A stretch of DNA of 64,000 nucleotides from Malania oleifera (Eukaryota; Streptophyta; Magnoliopsida; Santalales; Ximeniaceae): assembly GCF_029873635.1 (NCBI RefSeq), contig NC_080425.1, positions 41,667,390-41,731,389 on the forward strand. The letters run 5' to 3'. The notes under the pieces are model-generated. The model searched no databases, was not told the origin of the DNA, and worked only from the letters and a program-made list of their open reading frames with translations. Shown piece after piece: positions 34,758-46,430 of this stretch. The position numbers were made by a program, and so were the translations under genes. Position 1 is the first letter of the stretch; each line of letters opens with the position of its first letter.

Positions 34758-36396
34758 TGTTGGCCTAACAAGCCTTAATCCCATTTTGATAATGACAAAC
34801 CAAGACATCTACTTGTGCCATTAAGTGTGTTATAGGTATTAAGATTTTAAAGTACAATGGAAGATGCAAAATGGAAAACCATGAAGCATACATGAAAATC
34901 GTGTATGACTCTTAACATGAAGCTTGGATGAAGACCAAGCTCAAGGACATGAAGACCTAAATAAGTTATTATGTGTATTGTAAAATAGGATTCATGCAAG
35001 TACATCTCATTTTTTTGTTGTGATGAACCTCTTAGGTGACCTAATTGGAACTTAGGTATTTTAACCTATTGGAAAATATTTTTACAAGTCCAAAAGTTAT
35101 TTCAAAAGGTTAAAATCATTTTTGAAATAAAAAATATAAATGAATTCATACTTCAGGATTTTCGGGCGCCTGAGGCAAGTGCTCAGTCAACCAAAGCAAT
35201 ATTGTTTGAACACTATTCTAGTTCTAGGGATTTTGGGTGGACGAACCTCAGTTCACTTGACCGAATGTCTACTGCCATTATTAAGTTCCAGATGCAGTTG
35301 GTTCAGGCAATTGAACCTCAGGGTTTAGTTGACTGAATGAATACTGCCAGTTTTGACATTCCTAATTTTAATTGGTTTGGGTGACCGAACTTCTAGTTTT
35401 GTCGACCAAAGCACTATGATAAGTTTCACAAACGGTAGAAAATCTTTTTGATTCACAAATAACATGCACAACAATTATAATTCAAACCTACATATAAATA
35501 GCTAACCCTAAATGTGCTTTGGCAACGATTTACACTGATTAATTGAGATAATCACCATTCCTTTGTGGAATATTTTCTGAGTTTGTATTTTTTAAGCACA
35601 CAACTTTTCAAAACAAGAAAACTCATGTTAAAATCCTTAAGCTTTGTAGAAATATTTTCTAAGAGAGTATTAGAGCTATACTTGTGTGTGAATCTACTTT
35701 TTTTAGAGAGCAAACTTTGTACAGGACAGTTCTTGATTTCTTTGTGCATACTGACGACTTTGGGATTAAGTTGTTGATGAGAGGAAGGGTGTTTTCGCTT
35801 GAGAGGTTTCTTTGCCTACTGAAGGAGATAGGTTTATCCACATACTAAAATAGGGTAGTATGAATCCTTATAGCGGGTTGTTTGAGGCAAGGACATAGGT
35901 ACGGTTGCCGAACCTTGTAAAAAGGCTGGTGTCACTCTCTCTACCTTAACTATTTACCTTTGTAAGCATATTTATTTTGATTTGTATCTATTGTGAATGC
36001 TATGAATATTTCTACTTTCATTGTGTTGTAGGATTAATTATTGAAATCTTATCTCTTTCATATTTCTAAGCACATTGATATTGATTTTATCTACTGGTAA
36101 TTTTATTGTGTTGGTTTATCACTTATTCAAGTTATAGCATAAACTGTCTTGTGGCTGAGCATATTTTTATTAATATTGATCTATTGTGAGTAGTTTGGTC
36201 ACATATTGAAATCTTAGCTTAGACTCTTTAGTATTTTAAGGATATACAAATTGATAAAATTATTTGTTGAGAATACTGATGTTGTTAAGAAGTTAGAGTA
36301 CTTGTAAAATTAGATTAAAAATTGATTAAGCTTCCGCACAAATTTTTAAAAATCATCTCCCTCTTGGGATCACACCTCGACCTTTAACTTATGCCA
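34758..36396 (+). repeat. LTR B2, forward copy
   Basis: About 1.64 kb starting TGTTGGCCTAACAAGCC and ending near CCTTTAACTTATGCCA; the exact end is unclear. The U3 array (35155-35410) has words like TTCGGGCGCCTGAGG, CAGTCAACCAAAG and GGTGACCGAAC. TATAAATA follows at 35493-35500. It stands head to head with LTR B of element B. Confidence 0.75.
35150..35500 (+). promoter_or_regulatory. LTR B2 U3 motif array and TATA box
   Basis: About eight partly palindromic words (GGGCGCCTGAGG, AGTCAACCAAAGC, GTTCACTTGACCGAA, GGCAATTGAACCTCAG, GTTGACTGAATGA, GGTGACCGAAC, GTCGACCAAAGC) end about 90 bp before TATAAATA (35493-35500). The words differ from those in LTR B at 34020-34240 although the LTR ends match, so this part evolves faster than the rest. 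Confidence 0.6.
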
Positions 36397-36819
36397 TTGG
36401 AGTTGTAGTCTCCATATGGAGATGTCTTGCTAATGATGGATGAAAAAACTATTGCCGCACTTGTTACAACTCTATTTGTTGATCTGCTTGTGTCTGCTGC
36501 CTCATTTCCGTTTTGTATGCTACAGTGCTTGTTTATTTTTTTGGCTATAGTTCTTATTCTGCTACATCTACATCACACAACTACATCTCTTATAGATCTT
36601 ATTTTTCTCTATCGACATTACTTAGCTCCAAGAGTGACTGTCGCCATTTAAACCTTTGTCCACACTACCATTCCATTAATGAAACCCCTGACCATTACAA
36701 AAAATTCTTACAAGAATGTTCTCCGTCTATCCCCTTTTGGTCAACTAGGAACAAACACAAAAATGAATAATTTTTTTTTCCATCTCAGCCCCATCTCCAA
36801 GAACTTCTCAAGTTTTATT

Positions 36820-36864
<45 letters not shown>

Positions 36865-37616
36865 TTATTTTATTTTATTTTATTGAATTGCCAACTAACA
36901 TCTCACACTATTAAAAACTAGTACTTGAGAGGCCCCTCTTTGCTTACTAAAACTTGAAGCAAAGCCATCCCCACACCATTTTGCTCTTTTAAAGGAAGCC
37001 TTGTCCACTAGTTACACATCAGATTATGCTTGTGAACAAACAAAAAAGCTTATTTACCCATATTTTCTAGGCTCTTATCAAAGGTTTCCCCACTTTGACC
37101 TAAATGGATTTATAGTAATCCGCTCCTATCATATTACTAGGGCATCCATGATTTCAAGTAGTAATGAGACAAGAGAGAGAATAAAGATGATGTGATATTT
37201 CATTTTTTCCTATCTTTGCACATAAGAAGTCTATTTCATCATACCAATAATTATTTTTCCTATAATTTTAATCTTGCATTACCACTAAATTGTCATTGTC
37301 CTTCCAAAAATTATCACTGTCAATACATTATTTGATCCCATTGTAATTCATCATTTTTTTTAAATGTATTTTCGTTAGAACTACTCATCATTGCCCTTAA
37401 CCCCTCGTGTTGTTAGTTTAAGCCCTCATTATCTATCACCTATCAAGATGTTAGTTCAAGTCCAATAGATGAACTTCCTTTCTAGCTTTAGTTTGGCATC
37501 TTGGCCACCAGGCACCTTATAATTTAATGCTCACTTTTGAACTTTCAATTGGAATCTTTGCTTCCATATCTCAATTTGATATTCTCTAAGCCATCATTTG
37601 GCCATATCTCACCTAG
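36397..37616. other. intergenic DNA, no gene recognised
   Basis: Pyrimidine-rich on the plus strand, with no domain in any frame. A compound microsatellite of ATTT, TTA and TTTTA units lies at 36814-36884. This stretch separates LTR B2 from gypsy element H. Confidence 0.5.
36814..36884. repeat. (ATTT)n-(TTA)n-(TTTTA)n microsatellite
   Basis: Three consecutive simple-repeat types within 71 bp. Confidence 0.9.
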
Positions 37617-39110
37617 TGATATGTCCCTAAAATGCACTATTTTAGGCCCCCCATTTACCTATGTTTTGTTCTCATTTATCTTGCATTTACCCTTTCTTAT
37701 CATAGTTCAGAGTTATGCATCATTTGTTCATGTTTTAGGAGAATCAAGTTAAAATCGAGGAGTTAAGCAATACAAGAAGCGAAGGGAGTAATTGGGAAGC
37801 ACAAGGTTCAATCAAATGCTCAACTAGGCCCCTAAAGCCTCAGTTCATCAAAGCAAACAAGACCTTGTTCGACCATGTGGTGTGACCAGCAAGCACAAGG
37901 GGCGACCAGGTCACAGAAGGCAGACTCCAAGGTTCAGACTGAAATTAAGATGCTGCAAGATTCAACCATAGGTGGGACCAAGTGACCTTGATGTGGGACC
38001 AGGTTAGCTGAATTGAGATTAACTGAAGCTGAGATCTTGAGAGTCTCGACTATCGGCATGACCAGGAGATCCTATAGGTGCGACTGGGTTGAGGAAGCCT
38101 GAAGTTGGAACCCTAGAATTCCTGCTAGTCTTGACCAAAGCACAACCAGGGGAAACCAAGGGTGCGACCTGGTTGCCAGGCGCGAGCCCATCAATCTTAT
38201 TCACGATATTTTCTGTAAAACCTTTCTGGTTTGAATTTGAATGCTTGTAAACCCTTTTAGGTATAAAACCTAGCTTCGAATATGTGCTTAGGGTTCCCCT
38301 TTGGCCCCCCTTTGGTTCGTGACAGACCTAGAGTGTATTTAGGTGCCATTTAGATTAGATTTACAACTTTCCTTTCAATTTCTTGTACTAGTTCGTGCTT
38401 GGATTCTTCAAAGGTCTGTGACAACCTCCGAATTTAGGTTGCTGCCACATAGATTAGCTGGTTTTTGATTTTATAACCGATCACTAGTGACAGCCCTTCA
38501 GGCTACACTTGAAGCTGTTTTCAATACATGTTCTTTTACTCTACTTTGATTCATATTCTACACTTTAAATACCTTGTCTTTAATTTCCATGCACTTTTAC
38601 TTCTCTGATTATGATGAAACCCTAGGGGATAGGATAGCATAGCTAGGGATTTAGTCACTTATACGTAATAGGCTACAGTTCCAGTATGGGCATTCTTGTG
38701 ATTGTTGGATAGGGTATACCGTGGTTCCCAATCATGCTTTAGACAATTGGTGCACCGTCGCTACCCTATGCTACTCGAATGGTTCACTTGACCGTTTATC
38801 CTAGTACGGATAGCTGATTGGACATAGCTATCACGAACGATAAACTAAGCTTGATTCATGATCTGAGATTTGCTTTCTAGGAGTAGTGTTAATTACAATT
38901 TACTTTCATTACTTGTGTAGGTTAGTAAACAACTCAAAATCTCACCTTTTTCCTTTTACACAAAGCATAGTAAATTAGGCTAGAAGTGGTAAACAACTGC
39001 ACTGGAGTCCCTGAGGATCGACACCCGACTTACTCATTGTTCTACTAAACTTGGGGTTAGTTAGGTTATATCTTTCGTAGTTAAGGACCTAAGCCTTGGC
39101 AAGCCTACCA
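37617..39110 (+). repeat. LTR D, 5' copy of gypsy element H
   Basis: About 1494 bp, TGATATGTCCC to GCCTACCA. The U3 array of CGACC-type words lies at 37860-38195 and TATAAAA at 38262-38268. Related copies are 17127-18600 and, inverted, 16661-17126. Confidence 0.82.
37860..38268 (+). promoter_or_regulatory. LTR D U3 motif array and TATA box (element H)
   Basis: GTTCGACCATG, GGGCGACCAGGTCA, GGTGCGACTGGGTTG, GTCTTGACCAAAG and GGTGCGACCTGGTTG recur over 335 bp, about 65 bp before TATAAAA at 38262. The same type of array occurs again inside this element at 42110-42505. Confidence 0.6.
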
Positions 39111-39115
39111 AATTT

Positions 39116-39133
39116 TGGCACCATTGTTAGGGA
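39116..39133 (+). other. primer binding site of element H, tRNA-Asp type, diverged
   Basis: TGGCACCATTGTTAGGGA resembles the plant tRNA-Asp 3' complement (TGGCGCCGTTGCCGGGGA) used by Athila elements, with a few transitions. Confidence 0.65.
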
Positions 39134-39245
39134 GTCAGTTACGATAGTAAGCCAATTTATAGTTTAGAGTACTACATGTTTTGTTTTTATTTTTATTTTA
39201 TTTTTTTTTCATTTTTGTTTGATACTCTGAAGTCTTGATTGTACG

Positions 39246-41860
39246 ATGGGTGAGTATATGTTGGGTTTGTGCTCTTTGGATCTTGAGTTAGTGCCTACAG
39301 ACCCTAAGATTGAGAGATCCTATAGGCCAATTAGGAAATTTGCCTTTAGTCCCGAGTCAGTTGAGTCTTCTAAACCCAAAGTCATGGTTGAATGTCAACT
39401 AGTTCCCATCGTTCATCACTCAAAACCTCAGGCTCCCCATCAACCTGTGGTGGAGGAGCAACCTCTTCAGCCTTTTAGAGACTACTTCACACCCAATGCA
39501 TACACCTCGCCGTCTTGCATTAAATTTCTGGAGGTCGAGGTGGCACAATTTGAAATTAAGACTTCTATCATCTCGATGCTTCCCAACTTCTTTGGGAATT
39601 TGACTGAAAATTTGTACAAGCATCTTGATGAGTTTCTTGAAATCTGTTCCACCATGCGTATACCCAACTTTGGTGATGAAGCCCTCTAATTGAGGCTATT
39701 TCTATTCTCTTTAAAGGAAAAAGCCAAATATTGGCTGTACTCCTTAGAACCGAACTTGATGACTAACTAGGCCACCATGTAAAATGAATTCTTGAGAAAG
39801 TACTTCCCTAGTAGGAAGACTAACCAGTTGAGGAAGGCAATCACCAACTCCTAACTGGATGGGGAATAATTTTTCGAGACATGTGAGTGCTTTAGGGACG
39901 TCCTGCATAAATGCCCACACCACCAACTCCCTAGGTGGCAATTAGTTCAGACCTTTTATAAAGGATTGACTGAGCAACATAGAGTGATGGTTGATGCATC
40001 TTGTGGAGGTACTTTCCTCACGAAACATGAGAATAGGGCTTGGGCTCTCTTTGAGACCCTCACAGAGAATTCTTAGCAGCATGCTGTTGCTGCTCGTAGA
40101 CCATTTCAACCTTTTTTTTCCCATCCTAAGGGAGTCTATGAGTTAGCCGTAGGCCATGATCTTGCGTCCACACTACACACTATTGTGAAGAAGTTAGATC
40201 AATTCTTGTCCCTAGGACAACAACCTCAGCTTATGGTGTGTGCAAAGGTGTATGCCATCTGCTTTGATCCCTCGCACACTTGATATAATTGCTCTCATGC
40301 GCTTCCCCCACCTAAGTTTGTGCAGGAGGAAGTTAAAGCCACCCATAATTTGTACGACATGCCGACCAATGATCCCTATTCTAACAAGTACAACCCTTGG
40401 TGGAGTAAACATCCTAACTTCTCTTGGAGGCCACAAGCTCTAAGTTTTCAAGCTCAAAGACCTTAGCAATCACCCACTACTCCAACTCCTTGCCCATTTT
40501 AAAATCCTCGAAATCCTCCTATGTCAGCTCCTAGAAAATCAGAATTTCAAACACCATCTCCTCTTTAGCCCCAATATGATAAATCTTTTCAAGAGACGGT
40601 GTTGAAAGCCATTAAGGGAATCGAGGCTAATCGCCAAGTGGATTGATAACTACTCCACTCCCACTCCTAGTCTATTGCTAAGTTAGAAGCCACCATGGAC
40701 CAACTAGCTACATCTTTGAGTAAGAGATATGAGGGTAAGTTGCCAAGTCAACCTTTAGTGAACCCTAAGGGTTAGTACAAGGTAGAATGTGAGCCAGCTA
40801 CTAGTCATTCAATGTATCATGAGCAAGCCCAGGTTATGACTATTCTTCGGAGTGGTAGGGAGGTAAATAATAGGGTTGGGGAGAAGTTAGACCAAGGAAA
40901 GGGTAGGAAGAATATGAGGGAAGAACCCAATGATGAACTATGTAATCATCCTTCTTCTAATCCAGAAGCTGATACTGAGACACCTACCCCATCCAATGAT
41001 AGAGCACTTCCCCATTAAGTCCTTGCAATGCCATTCCCTGCAAATCTTCATGCACCCTCTAAACCTAAGAAGGAAACCAATACTAAGTCCTTCATGGACA
41101 CATTCAAGCAAGTTAAGGTCAATATTCCTTTTTTAGATGCTATCAAGCAAATGCCTACGTATGCCAAGTTCCTCAAGGACTTGTGCACGCAAAAGCACAA
41201 GACAAGGGTGCACATGAACAAACAAGTTAGGCTGTCTGAGCATGTAAGCTCAATTCTTTTTGGTCACATTCCTCTAAAACTTAAAAACCTCAGCATTGCC
41301 ACAATCTCATGTGTAATTGGCGATTACACCATCGATAAGGCTATTTTAGATTTGGGAGCGATTGTGAACCTGCTTCCTTACTCGGTTTACAAGAAATTCA
41401 ATTTAGGAGAGCTGAAGCCCACCTCGGTCACCATGAGTTTTGCTGACCGATCAGTGAAATGGCCTCGGGATGTGATAGAGGACGTCTTGGTCAAAGTCGA
41501 AGAGATTTTTTTTATCCTACTAACTTCGTTGTTTTAGATATGGAACCTTCCGACCCAACCAAGGAAACGATCCCTATCCTATTAGGATGACCATTCGTAA
41601 CTACAGCTAATTCCTGCATTTAGTGTACGACCGAGATCATTGATGTGTCCTTTGGAAACATGCAGCTCTGACTGAATGTATTTCACGCTTCCCAACATCC
41701 ACCCAATGACGTCCAAGTTGTGGATGTTGACATGATTGATGAATGTGTTGAAGAAGTGGCTCCCTTGATTCTGTGAAGGGACTCCCTTGAGGATATACTT
41801 CAGCCTGATAGCCCCTCCATATTTGGAGGGGCCTGTATGAGCAAATCTTTGCCATTTATG
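39246..41860 (+). pseudogene. element H gag and protease
   Basis: ATG 39246 opens an intact 147-codon frame. After a stop at 39687 the Gag core continues: LRLFLFSLKEKAKYWLYSL, FFETCECFRDVLHKCPHHQL, LVQTFYKGLTEQHRVMVDAS. A linker with LEATMDQLATSL follows, then 41028-41537 with QMPTYAKFLKDLCTQK, ILFGHIPLKLKNLS and the protease motif LDLGAIVNLLPYSVYKKF (Asp at about 41347). The rest of the protease domain follows a frameshift near 41510: FVVLDMEPSDPTKE, IPILLG. At least a dozen stops occur, many as TAG or TAA where CAG or CAA is expected. RT and integrase are deleted. Confidence 0.78.
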
Positions 41861-42109
41861 ACCTGATCTTTAGATGGTAAGGACGAGTTAAGGTAAGTGA
41901 TAAGTGGTTTAATGAGGAAATAGTGGAAGACACCCCTATTTTTGAGCTTGAGTGAGTTTGAAATTAGCATTCATTGCGTTTGACTGAAGATGGTAAACTT
42001 AGTGCTTCTGGTAGGCAACCCAATTGTATTTCTTATTTTTTTCTTTCATCTTTGAGTCCATAGGCTGTACATTGTAGAAGAGGTAGGGTTTAGGGTCCTT
42101 AGAATAAGT

Positions 42110-42514
42110 TATAGGTTAGTTGAGGTGCAACTAGGGTGCAACCAGCACCCACATGTGCGATCTGGTCAAAGCCCTAAAATTAAGTCAGGCTTCTAAATTC
42201 TTTAGATGGTTGACTAGGGCATGATTAACCCTATCTTTGGTGCAACCTAGTCAAATCCTTGAGTTTGTTGACCTTCCTAACTCTTGAGAAGCTCAACTAG
42301 AGCGCGCCCAACACTGCCTTGGCGCGACCTAGTCGAGCATCTAAATATTTTGAACTTCCAAAGTCCCGAGAAGCTCAACCAGGGGCATGATCAGCATTGC
42401 CTATGGTGCAACCTAGTTAAGAATTTGAGTTTTTTGAACTTTCAAATTACTGAGGATTTTGACCAAGGCACGACCAGCATAGGGCTGGAGCGACCTGGTC
42501 GAGACTATAAAAAA
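42110..42514 (+). promoter_or_regulatory. internal U3-like array and TATA box before the envelope-like ORF of element H
   Basis: Between the post-integrase stretch and the extra ORF lie words of the LTR D type: AGGGTGCAACCAG, GTGCGATCTGGTC, GGTGCAACCTAGTC, GGCGCGACCTAGTCGAG, GCACGACCAG and GAGCGACCTGGTCGAG, spaced tens of bases apart. TATAAAAAA (42506-42514) follows the last word after four bases, and a leader-like, C/T-rich stretch leads to the coding region. This matches the layout of the LTR D U3. It is inferred to be a promoter for the downstream ORF. Confidence 0.55.
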
Positions 42515-42837
42515 TTGTTTTAAACCCCTCTCCTTGCAAATCCCTAACCACTTATTCCTTCATCTCTCCTCATTGTACCTAAGCCTGACCTAGTCCCCCA
42601 AGCCTCCTCCACCTTCCTAGAGCTTCAGCGAGACTCCGGTGTCCCTTCGATAACGTACCCTAGCTCCGGTGATACCCTCATTGCGCGATGCTCCATCCCA
42701 GTGCACCTAGGGTTTCACCCATTCGTATTCTTTATGTCTGTGCATCTTCATCTTCTACGCCTTTCATCTTCATTACACCTTTATATCTCTCCACCCCAAT
42801 CCAAATTTTCTTGAAGATTCCTCGCCGATTGAAGTCT

Positions 42838-43970
42838 TAGGTTGCTTCAAAGCAAGCCCAATCGTCACGATCCGCTGCCAAGCGGAAGAGGGTCTAGAAC
42901 CCGCCAAGGGATGAGTCTTCATTAGAGTCCGATCACAGTCCACCTACACTAGCAACATCAAGGGGTTGAGCAGCCCAAAGAGAGCAGGCACAGACTTCTA
43001 GGGAGAAGAGGGCACCGAGTATGCACCTTAAGGATTATGATTTTTGGCTGATGTAGGTGCTCCGGTTAGGCAAGACATGGGCTCACATAAGGAGGAAATG
43101 TTGTGTAGAGGTCCTTGAGAGGAAGAAGATGGACCATTACATGACCCCGCCCACTACCACCTATCATCCGGCCTTGGTTCAGGAGCTCTACTAGAACCTG
43201 CACCATGATCCTCAAATGGGTGTCTGGTCCATAGCAGTTTACGACATTGGGTTCGATCTGACTTTGTGTTGATCAATAAGGCATGGTCCCATGAGGAGGC
43301 AGATGATACATCATGGGAGGCCCTCAATTTTTTAGATGTCCACCACATCATTAGTCGGATGTTTTACAGCCTCTACTATGATGGTGAAATTATGCAACGA
43401 GGCATATGCACGACATGGACCAGGGTACCTAATTACCTGCTCCTTTTGGACCTCATCCTTCAGCCCAATATCTGCGCGTTAGGACATCACTCAGAGAGGC
43501 ACAACATTCATTTTCTGGTCCTCTACGCCATGCACTAGAATATGGAGATAGAAATTCCTCGGCTCATCATAGATGAGATGCTCACATTCTACGAAAGGAA
43601 GGTGAGGCACCCGAGATTGAGGACACCAACGTCGATGCCCATGCGCGGTCAGCTGGCAAAGGAGTTGAAGCAATCCCTTATCCTATATACCTAGCTCATC
43701 GTGTCGATCCTGATGTGCCAGAAGATCAATTTGGGTAATCCAGATGCACACATCCCTATTGGAGAGGTCACCATTGAGCGGACATGGTGTTAGAGCCTAA
43801 ATTTAGTGGCCACCGCACTGTTGAAGGTTCACCAGCGAGCACCTTTTGAGGGTGAACAAGTGTCAGGGTTTCTTGTACCGGTCTTCTACAATGACCCTAA
43901 TGAGCCAGCACACCCGTTGGTGCCACCACCTTTCAGAGCACCAAAGAAGAAGAGGAGGACGACTGCTGAG
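42838..43970 (+). pseudogene. envelope-like / plant transposon protein ORF of element H
   Basis: Broken coding region with a basic, possibly nuclear-targeting segment SAAKRKRV (about 42870-42893). It continues with PALVQELY (about 43166-43190), DVHHIISRMFY (about 43340-43370), ILQPNICALGHHSERHNIHF (about 43452-43512), IPRLIIDEML (about 43555-43585) and a basic Pro-rich C-terminus APKKKRRTTAE. The order (LV.E.Y.NL, then a helical HH.IS..I.P block, then IP..II) matches proteins called envelope-like or putative plant transposon protein in Athila elements. No function is proven for that family. The frame shifts and has several stops. Confidence 0.55.
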
Positions 43971-43975
43971 CTCTC

Positions 43976-44216
43976 TGTTGGCTTAACAAGGCTTAATCTC
44001 ATTTTGATAATAACAAATCAAGGTTACTTAACATGTTTGTTTAAGTTAAGTTTCAGGGCTTAAGTGTTTTTATGAAATCAAGTGAGTATGCTTGAAGAGC
44101 TTGAATGAAATTTATGTTGACTTTTTGAGTCTGATCCCATTTTGATAATAACAAATCACAAGTATCTCATCCATGCATTTATTAATTGAACAAGTTTATA
44201 ATTCAGCACGCACGTA
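43976..44216 (+). repeat. LTR B-like 5' fragments
   Basis: TGTTGGCTTAACAAGGCTTA at 43976 and a second GATCCCATTTTGATAATAACA at 44131 both match the first bases of LTR B. They replace the expected 3' LTR of element H and precede solo LTR E. Confidence 0.6.
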
Positions 44217-44294
44217 TGTGACAACCCGAATAAAAATGGAATTTGAATAATTAAGAGGGAGAGAAAATAGGAACAAAAATAGAAGGAGGCTGTA

Positions 44295-44561
44295 GACTTC
44301 GTCGACGACATTGTATTTTGGAGAATGTAAATAAATTCAAGAAATTTCCAGGACTTGTCAATGAATACAGGGCCTCGTCGACAAGTGCATAAGAAAATTC
44401 ATCGACGAATACAGGGCTTCATCGACGAGAAAATAACGAGCGGGGTTTTTGGCCGTTCTGAATTTCGTCGACGAATGTAGGGTCTTGTCAATGAATTTAA
44501 TGAAGGACTCGTTGACGAATTTAATGAAGGACTTGTCGACGAATCCTCTACCCTATAAATA
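44295..44561 (+). promoter_or_regulatory. LTR E U3 palindrome array and TATA box
   Basis: TTCGTCGACGA, CTCGTCGACAAG, TTCATCGACGAAT, CATCGACGAGAA, TTCGTCGACGAAT, CTCGTTGACGAAT and CTTGTCGACGAAT occur at intervals of about 20-35 bases. TATAAATA follows the last word by about 10 bases. TTCGTCGACGAA is a perfect 12 bp palindrome. Confidence 0.7.
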
Positions 44562-45172
44562 TCAAAATCCAGATTTAAACTCCATTATTAAGCAAGCTTC
44601 ACTCCTCTCTCTCCTCCCTTCGGTTTTTTTTCTCTCTCTCTCTCTTCGATTCTGGGCCAGTTTTACGCCGGATCGACAAACCGAAGTCACCACGACGCTC
44701 TTGGGGAAGTTCTCTCCAAATCTACCAGAGCGGATCGTTGGTGGAAGTGAGTTGGAAATCATCCCTGAGTTGAGGTAAGACTTTTTAAGCCATATTTGGT
44801 CTTGCGATAGTTATAGGAAATGATGTACGCATGGAAATACTAAAGTTTATTACTGGGAATTTTTAGTTTTAGGGTATTGGTCAGGAAATCCTATGGGGGT
44901 TAGACTAGATTGTTTTGTGGGCTTTCTTAGTAGCCAGGTAAGGGGATAAACTAAGCTAGTATTTGTTGAAATTATGTATACTGCTATAACATCTGGTTTT
45001 AGAAAAAGTAAATATGTGTATATGTATATATGATTTTTATTTGGGAAATTATTGTTAAAATGATAATATATATTGTATTTGGAAAATTTGTTTAGTGTGG
45101 CATGAGTATAGAATGCTATGAAATACTGGTTCTGGAATTGTGTTTATGATATAGATTTTTATAATGGGGAAA

Positions 45173-45418
45173 ACCGGCGTACGGGCCGAGATTTTTATAT
45201 GTGATATGTTTGCCAGCATACAGGCCGTGCTATGATGTGATTTGCCAGCGTACGGGCTGCGCTATGATATGTTTGCCAGCGTACAGGCTGTGCTATGATA
45301 TGTTTGCCGGCGTACGGGCAGTGCTATGATGTGATTTTCCAGCGTACGGGCTGTGCTATGGTTTGCCAGCGTAAGGGCCGTGCTATGATTAAATGTGTAA
45401 TACCGGTGTACAGGCCGA
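45173..45418 (+). repeat. minisatellite in LTR E, about eight units
   Basis: A unit near GCCAGCGTACGGGCTGTGCTATGAT with a variable TATGTTT or GTGATTT spacer repeats about eight times, unit length about 27-36 bp. Each unit holds the palindrome CGTACG or a variant. Confidence 0.85.
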
Positions 45419-46430
45419 TGATTTTCATGATACACATATATATGCAAAATGATATGGTTGATGTGAAAATAAATGATATGAGATATCTATGTTTCACAAT
45501 TTTAATATATGTTACATGATATCAGAACCTGGTTGGCTTGGTTTAGGCTAGCACTTGTACGGTACCGTTGCTATGTGTCCATGGTCTTCGTAATCATGAT
45601 GTGTTAACGCCGCTGTATGGAGTTGTGTGAGATTGGATGGTTGATGTGACTTTTAAGAAGTGTGTGTGATCGCCTCTGGTATACTGACCAGGTCAGGCAG
45701 GCCCATTGGACTTACAGAATGTATGTTTGACTTGGCAGTGGTCGGGCAACCATTGTCAAGTCTCGCCTTCAGGCCACACAACCCAGTCATATGGGGGTAA
45801 TACATAACAACAACCAGCTAACCTACCAGGAATGTTTTATGTTATTATTATTATTTTATGAGATGAGACTTGTTTATGAAAATGCAGTATGTTCTACCAT
45901 GATTTGAGGTATATATATGTTTTCCCAGATTTGATGAAACAGTTACTGAGTATGTTATGTATAATATATGTAGAACATAGAATACTCATGTTGCCACACA
46001 CTGGTATTAGTTTATTTCCCTTACTGAGAGGTGTCTCACCCCTAAATTTTATAAACTTTTCAGGAGCCCCAGATAGGAGAGCGGAAAAAGCTCCGCTGAA
46101 TTAGAGCTGAGATCTACCCTTTTTGAAGGGTAAGCTGTGGTAGGGACAGCTAGATTTTTGTGGGAAGTGTCCCTAGATTTTTGTTTCTTTTGAGATGTAT
46201 ATACTAAAATGCAGTGGTATAGTGACTCTGGTATTTGTAGTAATGTGAGGGATGTTTTATATTTACAATATTGTGGTTGTATGTTTCCTACTGCTTAGGC
46301 TTCCGTTTTTGTTTTGATGTATCCCTGATACCCACGGGTCTAGGTGTATGATTACCTGATGAGCTGGGATATGATATAAGTGATTATGTAAAAAAAAAAA
46401 ATGCAGAAAAGTAAGAGTTTGTCACACGTA

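Larger units (their letters stand above)
37617..43975 (+). mobile_element. Athila-like Ty3/gypsy element H, RT and integrase deleted
   Basis: Order: 1.49 kb LTR D, tRNA-Asp-type primer site, gag, protease, a deletion junction at about 41840-41900, the conserved post-integrase stretch (41968-42035, GGTAAACTTAGTGCTTC then GGTAGGCAACCCAA), an internal promoter-like module and an envelope-like ORF. The 3' LTR is lost: at 43976 another LTR begins. The tRNA-Asp primer site, the gag and protease sequence and the 3' extra ORF are hallmarks of the Athila lineage. Stops are frequent, so it is old. Confidence 0.8.
44217..46426 (+). repeat. solo LTR, family E
   Basis: 2210 bp from TGTGACAACCC to GTTTGTCACA; the first and last eight bases are inverted repeats. 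Flanks share CGTA (44213-44216 and 46427-46430), and ACGTAT can be read on both sides depending on the exact end, so a target duplication is likely. The U3 array of TTCGTCGACGAA words (44295-44545) precedes TATAAATA at 44554-44561. A minisatellite lies at 45173-45418. LTRs starting TGTGACAACCC are common in plant Ty3/gypsy elements; no internal region remains. Confidence 0.8.

Noticed and set aside
44449..44778. Plus-strand frame of 109 codons
   Set aside because: It crosses the U3 array and TATA box of LTR E; no domain.
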